A DNA stretch of 64,000 nucleotides from Sphingobium sp. AP49. GTDB taxonomy: Bacteria > Pseudomonadota > Alphaproteobacteria > Sphingomonadales > Sphingomonadaceae. The notes beneath the pieces were generated by a model. That model saw nothing but the letters and a program-made list of their open reading frames with translations. It was not told the DNA's origin and did no database searches. Position 1 is the first letter of the stretch, and every line of letters begins with the position of its first letter. The position numbers and the translations under genes are program-made. The stretch is taken from positions 3,541,501-3,605,500 of the forward strand of contig NZ_CP124576.1 of the NCBI RefSeq assembly GCF_000281715.2, read 5' to 3'. Below are positions 27,862 to 37,023 of this stretch, one piece after another.

Positions 27862-28461
27862 ATGGCCCTGACCCCGGTCGATCCGCGCGAGATCGCGACC
27901 ATCGTCACCCATCTGGAAATGCGCGAGCGACCGAAACCCGCGCCGATCCCGCCCGCGCCGCTGCGACTGGTGCCGTGGAAGACGCCGGACCTGGCCGCCT
28001 ATCGCACGCTGTTCCGACGCGTGGGCGAACCCTGGCTCTGGTTCTCACGGCTGGTAATGCCGGACGGTCAACTGGCGGCGATCCTGCATAACCCAGCCGT
28101 CGAGATCTATGCCGTCACCGACCCGCGCGGGATCGAGGTCGGCCTGCTGGAACTGGATTTCCGCAATCCATCGGAATGCGAGCTGGCCTTTTTCGGACTG
28201 GTGCCTTCGCTCAATGGCCAGGGCTTTGGCAAATGGCTAATGGGGCAGGCCAAGTCGCTCGCCTGGCGCAAGGGAGTGGAACGCTTCTGGGTTCACACCT
28301 GCACGCTCGACAGCCCGGCCGCGCTTGGCTTCTACATCAAGGCGGGTTTCATCCCCTATGGCCGGGAGATCGAGACCTTTGCCGATCCCCGCCTGCTGGG
28401 CCTGCTGCCAGCCGAGGCGGCGCCGCAGATCCCGATGTTCGGTCAGCCCGCCGACGCTTGA
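27862..28461 (+). CDS. GNAT family N-acetyltransferase
   Basis: This 199-residue protein has the acetyl-CoA pyrophosphate loop FFGLVPSLNGQGFGKWLMGQ and the following WVHTCTLDSPAALGFYIKAGF strand-helix. These are the core of GNAT acetyltransferases. The N-terminal 40 residues are Pro-rich. The substrate is unknown. It is the last gene of the trmL-hemF operon and overlaps the convergent membrane-protein gene by 19 bases. Confidence 0.88.
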   Translation: MALTPVDPREIATIVTHLEMRERPKPAPIPPAPLRLVPWKTPDLAAYRTLFRRVGEPWLWFSRLVMPDGQLAAILHNPAVEIYAVTDPRGIEVGLLELDFRNPSECELAFFGLVPSLNGQGFGKWLMGQAKSLAWRKGVERFWVHTCTLDSPAALGFYIKAGFIPYGREIETFADPRLLGLLPAEAAPQIPMFGQPADA

Positions 28462-29237
28462 CGATAGATGCGGGAAAGCATCACCAGCATATAGACCTGA
28501 ATCACGGTCGAGACGGCCGCAGCCGCAATCCCGCCCACCAGTTGGGCGGCCCCAGGCCCTCCGACCAGACCCGCAATCGCGCCGAAGATCGTCTGGGCCG
28601 CCATGCTGGCGATCGCGGACACGATCGTCAGCAGCATGATGAAGCCCAGCAACCGCCAGGCGCACCCCCGCGTCAGCGCCCACGCATGACGAAGCGACTG
28701 GATGACGCCCTGATTGCCGTCGATCACCGCCGGATTGAGCAGCATCAGGCGGATGCTGGCGAAAAGCGCCACACCACCGACGAGAATGCCCAATAAGGCG
28801 CCGGCAGCATTGCCCAGCGGCGGAGCGATAAGGCCAAGCAGCACCGCCACTACAATCGACGCCAGCACCAGCGCCGCCAACAGGAACATCGCCAGCAAAG
28901 CCGTACCAAGCAGGACCGGGAGGCGCGCCAGACCAAGGCGCAATGCCTCGCCCACGCTGATCCCCGGGCGCAACGCCAGGGCAAACAGGGTGAGCGACCC
29001 GAACCAGATAAGGACGACGCCCAGCAGACTCGCCAGGGCAAAACCCGGAGGAATGTCGGGCAAGCCAGTACGCTTGGGATCGATCATCCACTCGGCCAGT
29101 TGCGGTGGCGTCATTTCCTGCAGGATCAGCCCGGGCAACGCGACAAACAGCAACGCCACCGGGAAGAGCAGCGCTGCTTCCCGCGCGACGAAGGCGACCG
29201 CTTCCTCCCACGCCTTGCCGATCGAAATTGTCGCCAT
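28443..29237 (-). CDS. Multi-pass membrane protein of unknown function
   Basis: This 264-residue, very hydrophobic protein has about six membrane segments (20-40, 65-95, 110-140, 145-165, 190-215, 220-255) rich in Ala, Leu and Gly. A segment like [29 protein letters not shown] recalls the YciC/DUF975 or glycerophosphodiesterase membrane-domain family. In that family a soluble helix precedes paired helices. No catalytic motif is seen. It is divergent from lipB. Confidence 0.7.
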   Translation of the reverse strand: MATISIGKAWEEAVAFVAREAALLFPVALLFVALPGLILQEMTPPQLAEWMIDPKRTGLPDIPPGFALASLLGVVLIWFGSLTLFALALRPGISVGEALRLGLARLPVLLGTALLAMFLLAALVLASIVVAVLLGLIAPPLGNAAGALLGILVGGVALFASIRLMLLNPAVIDGNQGVIQSLRHAWALTRGCAWRLLGFIMLLTIVSAIASMAAQTIFGAIAGLVGGPGAAQLVGGIAAAAVSTVIQVYMLVMLSRIYRQASAG

Positions 29238-29313
29238 ATCTATGTTGCCTGCCCTGTGGTGCGAAATGCGGTGGAGACTTGATCGCTCGCCCGCGCCAAG
29301 TCAAGGAAGCCCC

Positions 29314-30018
29314 ATGATCGATCCCCTTCCCTTTCCCGACGTCGAATGGCGTGTCGAACCCCGCCTGACGGCTTATCCGCAGGCATTGTCCGAGATGGAG
29401 ACGCGGGCCGCCGCTATCTATGAAGGCGAAGCGCGCGAACGGGTCTGGCTCCTGGAACATCCGCCGCTCTATACCGCCGGGACCAGCGCCGATCCCGCCG
29501 AGTTGATCGACCCGCGCTTCCCTGTCCACGACGCCGGCCGTGGCGGCCGCTATACCTATCATGGGCCGGGCCAGCGCATCGGCTATCTCAACATCGACCT
29601 GCGCGAACGTGGCAAGGATGTACGCAATTTCGTCCATCATCTGGAAGGCTGGATGATCGATGCACTTGCCGACCTCGGCATCGCAGCACGCCGCGCGGAA
29701 GGGCGCATCGGCATCTGGACCGACGATCGCGATGGGCGCGAGGCAAAGATCGGGGCGCTCGGCATCCGGGTGCGGCGCTGGGTCACGCTGCATGGCTTTT
29801 CCATCAACGTCGATCCCGATCTATCGCATTTCGGCGGCATCGTGCCGTGCGGTATCGCGGAATTTCCCGTGACCAGCATCGCAGCCTTGGGCGGCGACAC
29901 ATCCATGGCAGCGCTCGACGCCGCGCTCAAGGCGCATTTCCCGGCCTTCCTCGCCCGTCTGCGCCGCTGCGGGTCGGTTGATGGCACGGGGCTTGAGCAA
30001 TGCGGGACCGGCAGCTAG
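29314..30018 (+). CDS. lipB: Octanoyl-ACP:protein N-octanoyltransferase
   Basis: This 234-residue LipB starts lipoylation by moving octanoyl from ACP to lipoyl domains. The signatures are [37 protein letters not shown], catalytic Lys145 (EAKIGALG) and Cys179 ([13 protein letters not shown]). The ATG at 29314 follows AAGGAAG. A much longer in-frame reading upstream to 28714 lies antisense to the membrane-protein gene and is rejected. Confidence 0.95.
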   Translation: MIDPLPFPDVEWRVEPRLTAYPQALSEMETRAAAIYEGEARERVWLLEHPPLYTAGTSADPAELIDPRFPVHDAGRGGRYTYHGPGQRIGYLNIDLRERGKDVRNFVHHLEGWMIDALADLGIAARRAEGRIGIWTDDRDGREAKIGALGIRVRRWVTLHGFSINVDPDLSHFGGIVPCGIAEFPVTSIAALGGDTSMAALDAALKAHFPAFLARLRRCGSVDGTGLEQCGTGS

Positions 30019-30080
30019 GGTCCGCGACTTCGCCGGGTGGGGGGCCGCCGGGCACGCTGAACCACGAGATGGAGACCCGG

Positions 30081-30377
30081 ATGCGCGTTGACGCAAGGAC
30101 GATTCTGACTGCTGCCCTGTTGATTGGCTGCGCCCCCCTGGCTGGGTGCGGCGGTGGCGACAAGACCGGCAACACTGTGCAGATGAAGGATATGGAAGTC
30201 GTTGACGGCACCGCTACCGATGCGATGACCGATCTCGACGGCGTCCAGAGCGAGGGCACCAGCCTGGCCTTGCCGGAAAACCGGACTGCAGCAGCCCCTG
30301 CCGCCGCCGCGAAGCCAGCCGCCAACGCAGCCGCGACCCCGGCAAGCGATGATGAGGAAGTCGTATCCGACCAGTGA
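30081..30377 (+). CDS. Small lipoprotein, unknown function
   Basis: The 98-residue protein starts at ATG 30081 behind GGAGA. A signal peptide with lipobox PLAGC places the lipidated Cys near residue 23. The mature part is a short acidic/Ala-rich, low-complexity chain (MKDMEVVDGTATDAMTDL, then Ala/Pro repeats, ending DDEEVVSDQ). No known domain is seen. It begins 62 bases after lipB and may be cotranscribed with it. Confidence 0.7.
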   Translation: MRVDARTILTAALLIGCAPLAGCGGGDKTGNTVQMKDMEVVDGTATDAMTDLDGVQSEGTSLALPENRTAAAPAAAAKPAANAAATPASDDEEVVSDQ

Positions 30378-30478
30378 GCGTTTCCCCGTTCACTTCCGAT
30401 ACAGGCGCGCTATAGATGATTTCCGATATTGGGGGCGGCGCAACGCGGCATCGCCATCCCGTCTGAGAGGGTGAGTTC

Positions 30479-31171
30479 ATGAAGTTCCGTTTCCCGTCGC
30501 GTCAGGCATTGTCCGCCCTGACGATCGCGATCGCGTCCGTTACCGCTGCTCAGCCGGCCGCCGCACAATTTTTCTGGTCGCCGCCCGACATGTCGGCGCC
30601 GCCGCTGACCGACGAAGCCGCCGCAACCGCGCTGGGCCTGCCCGGCGCCAATGCGGACGAGATCAAGGCCGGCCTTGCCTGGAACCTGCGCGCCGCGATC
30701 AATGTCGCGGCATTGCAGTGCCAGTTCGAGCCGACGCTGCTCGCCATCAGCAATTATAATGCGATGATTGCGCATCATGATGCTGAACTGGATTCGGCGC
30801 AGGCCACGCTGCTTGCCTATTTCCAGCGCACCGTGGGCAAGGGGCGCCCGGGCCAGTCGGCTTCGGACATGTATAATACCCGCATCTATTCGGGCTATTC
30901 CACCGTGCAGGCGCAGCGCGGCTTTTGCCAGGCTGCGGCCGCCGTCGGTCGCCAGGCGATCTTTGCCGATCGCGGCCAGTTGAACATGGTGGCACGCCAG
31001 GGCCTGCCGTCGATCAAGAAGTCGCTCGTGCTGGCAGGCGAGCAATATTATGGCGATCCGGGCTGGAACTATTCGCTGGCGCTGCCATCCTTCGACCCCA
31101 AATGCTGGAAGAAGGGGGTACTGGAACCGGTGTGCCATCAACAGTGGAACAGCAAGACCGGCAATCCTTAA
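30479..31171 (+). CDS. Exported conserved hypothetical protein
   Basis: This 230-residue protein has a clear signal peptide (about 1-29, ending AQPAAAQ). It has a helical middle with LQCQFEPTLLAISNYNAMI and HHDAELDSAQATLLAYFQRT, and four cysteines. The C-terminus is PSFDPKCWKKGVLEPVCHQQW. I do not recognise the family. The start is supported by GAGAGGGTGAG. It stands alone between the small lipoprotein and the convergent queE. Confidence 0.75.
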   Translation: MKFRFPSRQALSALTIAIASVTAAQPAAAQFFWSPPDMSAPPLTDEAAATALGLPGANADEIKAGLAWNLRAAINVAALQCQFEPTLLAISNYNAMIAHHDAELDSAQATLLAYFQRTVGKGRPGQSASDMYNTRIYSGYSTVQAQRGFCQAAAAVGRQAIFADRGQLNMVARQGLPSIKKSLVLAGEQYYGDPGWNYSLALPSFDPKCWKKGVLEPVCHQQWNSKTGNP

Positions 31172-31224
31172 GGCTTGCCCATGGCGGTGGCAGTGCGCTG
31201 CACTTCCACCGCTAACGACCAGCC

Positions 31225-31872
31225 CTAGCGCAGTCCCAGATATTTATGCGCCTGCACGGTCAGGCGCCAATTCGGCCGGGCCATAACCAGATCGATGGCA
31301 GCGCGCGCATTGGCGACCGCATCTGCATCGTCGAGGGGCTGCACCAGTAAATTGGCGAACGCCCAGCCTTCCATGGCCTCCACATCCGCGAGGCTATGGC
31401 CACCGTCCGGTTGCGGCCAGACCAGCTTCAGTTCGTCACCCTGATGCTGGACCACCTCGCTGCCCGCCTTGGGGCTGATGCAAATCCAGTCGATGCCGGG
31501 ATGGGCCGGCAGGGTACCATTGCTCTCGATCGCGATGGTGAAACCGCGGGCGTGCAGCGCGTCGATCAGGGCGTCGTCCACCTGCAACATCGGTTCGCCG
31601 CCGGTCAGCACGATATAGCGCCCGGCCTCCCCTTCTCCCCAGAAGGCCAGCGCAGCGTCTGCCAGACCGTCGGCATCGGCGAACTTGCCGCCGCCTGCGC
31701 CATCGGTTCCGACGAAATCCGTATCGCAAAACCGGCACACTGCCTGGGCGCGGTCCTGTTCCCGCCCGCTCCACAGATTGCAGCCGGCAAAGCGCAGGAA
31801 TACGGCGCGACGTCCAGCCTGGACGCCTTCACCCTGAAGCGTGAGGAACATTTCCTTGACCGCATAGGTCAT
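31225..31872 (-). CDS. queE: 7-carboxy-7-deazaguanine synthase
   Basis: This 215-residue radical SAM enzyme of the queuosine/deazapurine pathway has the N-terminus MFLTLQGEGVQAGRRAVFLRF. The cluster ligands follow the CX14CX2C spacing (C in AGCNLW, then VCRFC) that is seen in proteobacterial QueE. VLTGGEPMLQ binds SAM. It converts 6-carboxytetrahydropterin to CDG, which QueC then uses. It lies 12 bases after queC. Confidence 0.95.
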   Translation of the reverse strand: MTYAVKEMFLTLQGEGVQAGRRAVFLRFAGCNLWSGREQDRAQAVCRFCDTDFVGTDGAGGGKFADADGLADAALAFWGEGEAGRYIVLTGGEPMLQVDDALIDALHARGFTIAIESNGTLPAHPGIDWICISPKAGSEVVQHQGDELKLVWPQPDGGHSLADVEAMEGWAFANLLVQPLDDADAVANARAAIDLVMARPNWRLTVQAHKYLGLR

Positions 31873-31884
31873 GGGCGATGGCCT

Positions 31885-32577
31885 TCAGGGATGCACGGCA
31901 TAGACGGTGGGATCGGGCAGGCCCGCCTCCTCAAAGCCCTTGGCCCGCAGACGGCAGCTATCGCACAGGCCGCAATGCTTGCCATCAGGCGTGGGATCAT
32001 AGCAGGACCAGCTGAGCCCCGCATCCAGGCCAAGCCGATAGGCTTCGCGCACGATATCGGCCTTGCTCATATGCTGGAGCGGCGCATTGATCCGGATCGG
32101 ATGACCTTCCACGCCGGCCTTGGTGGCAAGTCCGGCCATGGTCTGGAAGGCATCGATAAATTCGGGACGGCAATCGGGATAGCCCGAATAATCCAGCGCG
32201 TTTACGCCGATATAGATGTCGTTTGCGGCCGCCACCTCGGCCAGGCCCAGCGTCAACGACAGGAAGATCGTATTGCGTGCCGGCACATAGGTGACCGGAA
32301 TGTCGTCGCCCACGCCGCCCTTCGGCACGGCGATGTCTGCGGTCAGCGCCGACCCGCCAAAGGCGGTCAGATCAAGCGGCAACACGATATGCGACATCGC
32401 ATTGAGCGCGTTGGCGACCTTGGCTGCGGCACGCAGTTCCACGCGATGGCGCTGATTATAATCGATCGTCAGGGCGAGGATGCGATATCCCGCTTCCCGA
32501 GCGAGTCCGCCCGCGACCATTGAATCCAGCCCGCCAGACAGCAGGACCACGGCGAATTTTCCATTCTGTGCGACCAT
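31885..32577 (-). CDS. queC: 7-cyano-7-deazaguanine synthase
   Basis: This 230-residue ATP-dependent enzyme makes preQ0 from CDG and ammonia. The PP-loop is [10 protein letters not shown] (SGGLDS at 14-19), with [11 protein letters not shown] in the middle. The zinc site near the C-terminus is [21 protein letters not shown], with four Cys in the order C-C-C-C. It is the first gene of queC-queE. No preQ1 riboswitch-like fold was obvious in the short upstream gap. Confidence 0.96.
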   Translation of the reverse strand: MVAQNGKFAVVLLSGGLDSMVAGGLAREAGYRILALTIDYNQRHRVELRAAAKVANALNAMSHIVLPLDLTAFGGSALTADIAVPKGGVGDDIPVTYVPARNTIFLSLTLGLAEVAAANDIYIGVNALDYSGYPDCRPEFIDAFQTMAGLATKAGVEGHPIRINAPLQHMSKADIVREAYRLGLDAGLSWSCYDPTPDGKHCGLCDSCRLRAKGFEEAGLPDPTVYAVHP

Positions 32578-32623
32578 GGCGTTGCGCTACCCTCGCGCGC
32601 GCCGCAGCGCAAGGGGCCGCCGG

Positions 32624-33031
32624 TCAGTGACAGGCGCCGACATGGCGTCCTTCGACCATGTTGGAGAAGGGCGCGCCATCCCTGATCCCCTGCGATCGTA
32701 TCTGGATGAGGCGCGGCGTTTCAACGCGCAGGTCGGTGCGCGCATTACCGGCCGGGCCGCAATCGAAGGTCACCGTGGCGGCAGCAGGCGCGTCGTTGAC
32801 CACGAACGGCTTGCAGCCGGGGCCGGCATTGGCAGGCTCCAGCAACTGATGCGGCATCGTCACGCACAGGCGGCGGGCCGGCGCGGACGGATCGTCGCGC
32901 AGGCGCAATTCCCACTCGCCCGTTTCCAGCTTGGCGAGTGCAGCCAGTTGCGGGGCGTTCGCCGCCGCGGCCCAGCTTGCCATCATCATTGCCGCCGCGG
33001 CGCCCAGCGCCTGCAGCCCCAGCCTTGCCAT
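32624..33031 (-). CDS. DUF3617-like exported protein
   Basis: The protein is 135 residues from ATG 33031 (MARLGLQALG), with a signal peptide (about 1-23, MMMASWAAAA). The remainder resembles DUF3617: KLETGEWELRLRDD, a Cys in RRLCVTMP, GCKPFVV, VTFDCG and the terminal GACH, so about four cysteines may pair. Function unknown. Located between queC and hslO on the same strand with its own gaps. Confidence 0.65.
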   Translation of the reverse strand: MARLGLQALGAAAAMMMASWAAAANAPQLAALAKLETGEWELRLRDDPSAPARRLCVTMPHQLLEPANAGPGCKPFVVNDAPAAATVTFDCGPAGNARTDLRVETPRLIQIRSQGIRDGAPFSNMVEGRHVGACH

Positions 33032-33157
33032 CTTGCGTCCAGACCTTGTCATCGGCGCCGGGGAGCGGCGCCATGCTTCATCCTGTTGTGCCGCGCAATT
33101 GCGGCAATTTGATAGCGCGGGACGAACGGCCGTGCCGCAATTGCCCCGCGCCGGCTT

Positions 33158-34063
33158 TCAATGGGTAACGAAACTGTCCAGCGCGAGCGGGAACAGCCGC
33201 GAGCAGAAGGCGCAATCGACGCCGATAATGCCCTTCTCGTCCGCCATCGCCACCCGTTCGTCCGCCGGGAAGCGGCCGATCACATCGCGAATATGGGCAA
33301 GGTCACAGCGACAGCCCTTGGTGAGCGCCGTCGTCTCGGTGACGCGCACCTCCTCTTCCTCATGGAACAGGCGCCAGGCGATGTCGGTCAGCGGCAGGTC
33401 GAGATCGGTCAGTTCCTCGTCGCGCAGCGTGCCGGCCAGCGCCTGCACATGTTCCCATTCGGGATGATCGTGGCGCACATGCAGGCGCTCGCGCCCCACC
33501 TCGCCCTCGGGCAGATGCTGCAGCAGCAGGCCCGCCGCGACGCAACCCTCGCCCGGTTCATGCCGGGTTGCGATCTGGACGATGCTGGGGATCTGTTCGG
33601 ACTGGAAGAAATAATGCTCCGCCGCCTCGGCCAGCGACGAACCGTCCAGCGGCACGATGCCCTGATAACGCTCGCCGGTCGCCGCCTGGTCGAAGGTAAT
33701 CGCCAGATAGCCCTTGCCGAACAGGCCGAACAGGGTCGGATCACTGCCGATTTCCGCCAGCCGTTCGGCATCGAACTTGGCATAGCCGCGCAGTTCGCCA
33801 CCCTTGTAATCGGCCACCAGCAGGCTGACGACGCCATTTTCGGTCTGCGCCTGCAGGGTCAACTGGCCGCCGGCATCCTTGAGCAGGCTGCCGAGCAGCG
33901 CCCCCAGCACCAGCGAGGAGGCCAGCACGCGTTCGATTGCGGGCGGATAGGCATGGGCGGACAGCACCTGGTTCAGCACCGGCCCCAGCCGCACGAAACG
34001 GCCGCGCACATGGCGCGAGGGGATGGTGAAGCCAAGGGCCTGATCGACATTGGAACTGGTCAC
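33158..34063 (-). CDS. hslO: Redox-regulated chaperone Hsp33
   Basis: This 301-residue cytosolic holdase is switched on by oxidation. The redox zinc centre is CRC near residue 258 and CAFC near 285, matching CXC-X27-32-CXXC. The N-terminal substrate-binding fold shows VRGRFVRLGPVLNQVL and LTLQAQTENGVVSLLVADY. The start is a GTG at 34063 behind GGAAGGAA; an ATG further up (34126) lacks such a site. It follows argF on the same strand. Confidence 0.95.
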   Translation of the reverse strand: MTSSNVDQALGFTIPSRHVRGRFVRLGPVLNQVLSAHAYPPAIERVLASSLVLGALLGSLLKDAGGQLTLQAQTENGVVSLLVADYKGGELRGYAKFDAERLAEIGSDPTLFGLFGKGYLAITFDQAATGERYQGIVPLDGSSLAEAAEHYFFQSEQIPSIVQIATRHEPGEGCVAAGLLLQHLPEGEVGRERLHVRHDHPEWEHVQALAGTLRDEELTDLDLPLTDIAWRLFHEEEEVRVTETTALTKGCRCDLAHIRDVIGRFPADERVAMADEKGIIGVDCAFCSRLFPLALDSFVTH

Positions 34064-34149
34064 GATATTTCCTTCCGATCCACCCGCCCCGAAAGCCGCG
34101 AGAGCCTGCCCTCCGCTTTCCAGCACAGGACAGGCCCCGAGATTTTTCA

Positions 34150-34171
34150 GGGCGAACGGAAAATTTCGCCC
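34150..34171 (-). terminator. Weak hairpin after argF
   Basis: Stem GGGCGAA/TTCGCCC with an 8-base AT-rich loop lies 15 bases after the argF stop. No T-run follows on the minus strand, so termination may be partial, allowing read-through to hslO. Confidence 0.4.
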
Positions 34172-34186
34172 GAATATAGGGTGAGC

Positions 34187-35113
34187 TTACAGCTTTCCAA
34201 GCGCCCAGAGCAGCACCGACTTCTGGGCATGGATGCGGTTTTCCGCCTCATCCCAGATCAGCGATTGCGGACCGTCGATCACCGCCTCGACCACTTCCTC
34301 GCCACGATGGGCAGGCAGGCAGTGGAGGAACTTGGCATCCGGCTTGGCCCCGGCCATCAGCGCAGGCGTGACCTGATAGGGCATCATGGCCGCCAGCTTC
34401 TCCTCGGCATGGGCCTGGCCCATCGATATCCAGGTGTCCGTCACGACAACATCGGCGCCGGCCACCGCCTCGACGGCATCGCGTGTAAGGGTAATGGTCG
34501 AACCAGCGCGACGCGCAGCGTCGGCAAATGCCGGATCGGGATCATATCCCTCCGGAATGCCCATGCGGACATCGAACTTCAGCAACCCGGCTGCCTCGAC
34601 AATCGAATGGAGGACATTGTTGCCATCGCCCAGCCAGGCCCATTGGCTGCCTGGCAAGGCCAGTCCATGTTCGACCACGGTCAGCAGGTCCGCGACGATC
34701 TGGCAGGGATGCGACAGGTCAGTGAGGCCATTGATGACCGGAACGCTGGCATATTCCGCCATTTCCTCGATCTTGGCGTGATCGTCAGTGCGGATCATGA
34801 TCGCATCGCACATACGGCTGAGCACGCGCGCTGTATCAGCAACCGTCTCGCCACGGCCAAGCTGGCTGGTGGCGCCATCGAGAATCAGCGCATTGCCGCC
34901 AAGCTGACGAATTGCCATGTCGAAGCTGACACGGGTGCGCGTGCTGTTTTTCTCGAAGATCATCGCCAGCGTGTGGCCGGCAAGCGGCGCGTCGGCATCG
35001 ACCCAGCCCTTGGGCTTGCCCGCGCGCGCCGCCTTGCGGTCGATGGCGTCGGCGATCATCGCGGCGATCGCGTCGCCGCCCGCGTCGGTGAGATTCAGAA
35101 AATGCTTGGTCAT
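34187..35113 (-). CDS. argF: Ornithine carbamoyltransferase
   Basis: This 308-residue arginine-pathway enzyme makes citrulline from ornithine and carbamoyl phosphate. The carbamoyl-phosphate loop is [10 protein letters not shown] (about 55). The DLSHPCQ and [11 protein letters not shown] motifs hold the ornithine-side Cys, and DTWISMGQ is present. The length is standard. It is downstream of argD, separated by a palindromic intergenic repeat. Confidence 0.97.
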   Translation of the reverse strand: MTKHFLNLTDAGGDAIAAMIADAIDRKAARAGKPKGWVDADAPLAGHTLAMIFEKNSTRTRVSFDMAIRQLGGNALILDGATSQLGRGETVADTARVLSRMCDAIMIRTDDHAKIEEMAEYASVPVINGLTDLSHPCQIVADLLTVVEHGLALPGSQWAWLGDGNNVLHSIVEAAGLLKFDVRMGIPEGYDPDPAFADAARRAGSTITLTRDAVEAVAGADVVVTDTWISMGQAHAEEKLAAMMPYQVTPALMAGAKPDAKFLHCLPAHRGEEVVEAVIDGPQSLIWDEAENRIHAQKSVLLWALGKL

Positions 35114-35138
35114 TGGAAGTTTTCCCCGCTTCCAACCA

Positions 35139-35242
35139 CCGTTCGTCCTGAGTAGCCATTGCGCGAAGTCGAAATGGCGTATCGAAGGATGCTTCGATAC
35201 GGGGCTTTCGACTTTGCTCAGCCCCTACTCAGCACGAACGGG
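35139..35242. repeat. About 100-bp imperfect palindrome between argD and argF
   Basis: The outer arms CCGTTCGTCCTGAG (35139-35152) and CTCAGCACGAACGG pair with one mismatch. The inner arms CGTATCGAAG (35178-35187) and CTTCGATACG (35192-35201) pair perfectly around GATG. Segments in between (GCGAAGTCGAAA and TTTCGACTTTGC) also pair. The whole unit can fold as one long hairpin in the argD-argF message. Confidence 0.8.
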
Positions 35243-35253
35243 GCAATATATGG

Positions 35254-36450
35254 TCAGGCCGCCTTGGCGTCCGCGAAGCTCCGCGCACCGGCGGAAATCT
35301 TCTCGATGCACTCGGCGATATGGCTTTCGTCGATGACGAGCGGCGGCAGGATGCGCAGCACATTCTGGCCCGCCGACACCGACAGGAATCCGTGATGGTC
35401 GCGCAGATGGCCGACAAAGGCGCGCGCATCATAGGCGTCCTTCATCTTGACGCCCAACATCAGCCCCATGCCGCGCACATCCTCGAACATGTCGTCATGA
35501 TTGGGGATCAGCTGTTCCAGAGCGGATCGCAGACGCGCGCCCATGGCATTTACATGGTCGAGGAAGCCCTCCGCCAGCACTTCCTCGATCACGGTCAGGC
35601 CGACCGCCATCGCCAACGGATTACCGCCATAGGTCGTGCCATGCGTGCCAAAAACCATGCCCTTGGCCGCATCCTCAGTGGCGAGGCAGGCGCCAAGCGG
35701 GAAGCCTCCGCCGATACCCTTGGCCACCGCCATGATATCCGGCGTGATGCCATATTGCTCATGGGCAAAGAAGGTGCCGGTGCGCGCATAGCCACACTGA
35801 ACCTCATCCAGGATCAGCAACAGGCCATGCTCGTCACACGCCTGGCGCAAGCCGGTCAGAAAGGCCTGCGTCGCGGGCGTGACACCACCTTCACCCTGCA
35901 CCGGCTCCAGCAGGAAGCCGGCAGTATTGTCATCGATCTGTGCCAGCGCGGCATCGAGATCGTTGAACGGCACCACTGCGAATCCAGGCAGCAGCGGCTC
36001 GAAGCCATCGCGCATCTTGGGCTGACTGGTGGCCGAGATCGTGCCGAGCGTACGCCCATGGAACGCATTGTCGAAACTGATGATCTTATGCCGATGGGCA
36101 TTGCCGTTTGCATAATGATAACGCCGCGCCGTCTTGATGGCGCACTCGACCGCTTCCGCGCCCGAATTGGTGAAGAACACCGTATCGGCAAAGGTACTGT
36201 CGACCAGCTTCTCCGCGAACTTCTCGCCCAACGGCATGCCATAGAGATTAGACACGTGCATCAGCGTCGCGGCCTGATCGGCGATCGTCTTCACCAGCTT
36301 GGGATGGCCGTGGCCGAGCAGATTGACCGCGATGCCGCTGGCGAAATCAAGATAGCGCTCGCCGCGTTCGCCGATCAGATAACAGCCCTCGCCTCGGACC
36401 GGACGCACATCGCACCGGGGGTATACGGGCATGAGCGGCGTAATCGACAT
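35254..36450 (-). CDS. argD: Acetylornithine/succinyldiaminopimelate aminotransferase
   Basis: This 398-residue class III PLP aminotransferase shows FTNSGAEAVECAIKTARRYH, SFDNAFHGRT, LILDEVQCGYARTG and the Schiff-base Lys in MAVAKGIGGGFPLGA. It acts in arginine, and often lysine, synthesis. The ATG at 36450 gives the normal N-terminus (SITPLMPVYPRCDVRPVRGEG); the reading up to 36573 runs through the leader hairpin and is rejected. argD-argF-hslO are codirectional. Confidence 0.95.
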   Translation of the reverse strand: MSITPLMPVYPRCDVRPVRGEGCYLIGERGERYLDFASGIAVNLLGHGHPKLVKTIADQAATLMHVSNLYGMPLGEKFAEKLVDSTFADTVFFTNSGAEAVECAIKTARRYHYANGNAHRHKIISFDNAFHGRTLGTISATSQPKMRDGFEPLLPGFAVVPFNDLDAALAQIDDNTAGFLLEPVQGEGGVTPATQAFLTGLRQACDEHGLLLILDEVQCGYARTGTFFAHEQYGITPDIMAVAKGIGGGFPLGACLATEDAAKGMVFGTHGTTYGGNPLAMAVGLTVIEEVLAEGFLDHVNAMGARLRSALEQLIPNHDDMFEDVRGMGLMLGVKMKDAYDARAFVGHLRDHHGFLSVSAGQNVLRILPPLVIDESHIAECIEKISAGARSFADAKAA

Positions 36451-36503
36451 GTGTCTTCCCTTCCTGGTCTGGAAATGCGTCCAATGGACCGTAGATAAAA
36501 CGC

Positions 36504-36530
36504 AAAAAGGCGGCCCCCGCCGGGCCGCCC
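36504..36530 (-). terminator. Terminator-like hairpin between fliS and argD
   Basis: On the minus strand, GGGCGGCCC...GGGGCCGCC is followed by TTTTTGCGTTTT. It would end the fliD-fliS transcript. It also lies immediately downstream of a promoter-like sequence (36545-36573), and so may act as an attenuator of argD. Confidence 0.75.
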
Positions 36531-36544
36531 TTGTGCGAGTGCCG

Positions 36545-36573
36545 CCTATACAGGCCACCGATTGGGGGTGCAA
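36545..36573 (-). promoter_or_regulatory. Candidate sigma-70 promoter for argD
   Basis: On the minus strand: TTGCAC (36568-36573), a 17-base spacer, then TATAGG (36545-36550). The predicted start near 36538 is only about 8 bases before the hairpin at 36504-36530. Confidence 0.5.
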
Positions 36574-36608
36574 CCCCGCAACGGGAGGCCAGTCGGCGAA
36601 CGATGGCC

Positions 36609-37007
36609 CTAGGACGCGATCTGGCCCCAGGCCTCGGCGATCTCGCCTATCATGGCACGGGCCTGGTCAACCGGCTGGGCGTCGCGCTGCTTGGCCCCGA
36701 CCAGCAGCAGGCGCCGGCTTTCGCGATAGATCTGGGCAAGGCCAGTCGCAATGTCACCGCCCTTGTCGAAGTCCAGGCTGGCTTCCAGCGCGAACAGGAT
36801 CGACATGGCGCGCGCCTGCTTGTCGGATACCTTGATCCGGTCGCCATTGCGTTCGGCGAGCGCCGCCGCATCCAGCGCGATCAGCAGTTCGTCGAACAGG
36901 ATCTTGACCAGCGCATGGGGCGTCGCACCCTCGATCCGGCTGCCCGAATGCACCGCCGCATAGCGCCGTGCCGCCGCCGATCCCGCATAGCCCTGATTGT
37001 AGAACAT
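36609..37007 (-). CDS. fliS: Flagellin export chaperone FliS
   Basis: This 132-residue helical cytosolic chaperone holds flagellin C-termini before secretion. GYAGSAAARRYAAVHSGSRIEGATPHALVKILFDELLIAL (N-terminal helix pair, read in parts) has the family pattern, as do KQARAMSILFALEASLDFDKGG and IYRESRRLLL. It starts 16 bases after the fliD stop, so the two are cotranscribed from the sigma-28 promoter ahead of fliD. Confidence 0.92.
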   Translation of the reverse strand: MFYNQGYAGSAAARRYAAVHSGSRIEGATPHALVKILFDELLIALDAAALAERNGDRIKVSDKQARAMSILFALEASLDFDKGGDIATGLAQIYRESRRLLLVGAKQRDAQPVDQARAMIGEIAEAWGQIAS

Positions 37008-37023
37008 CGATCAAAATCCCCGA

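Noticed and set aside
28714..29313. A 200-codon N-terminal extension of lipB
   Set aside because: It is antisense to the membrane-protein gene, and LipB homology starts at 29314.
33161..35155. A 664-residue plus-strand frame opposite hslO and argF
   Set aside because: Antisense to two certain genes, no ribosome site or domain.
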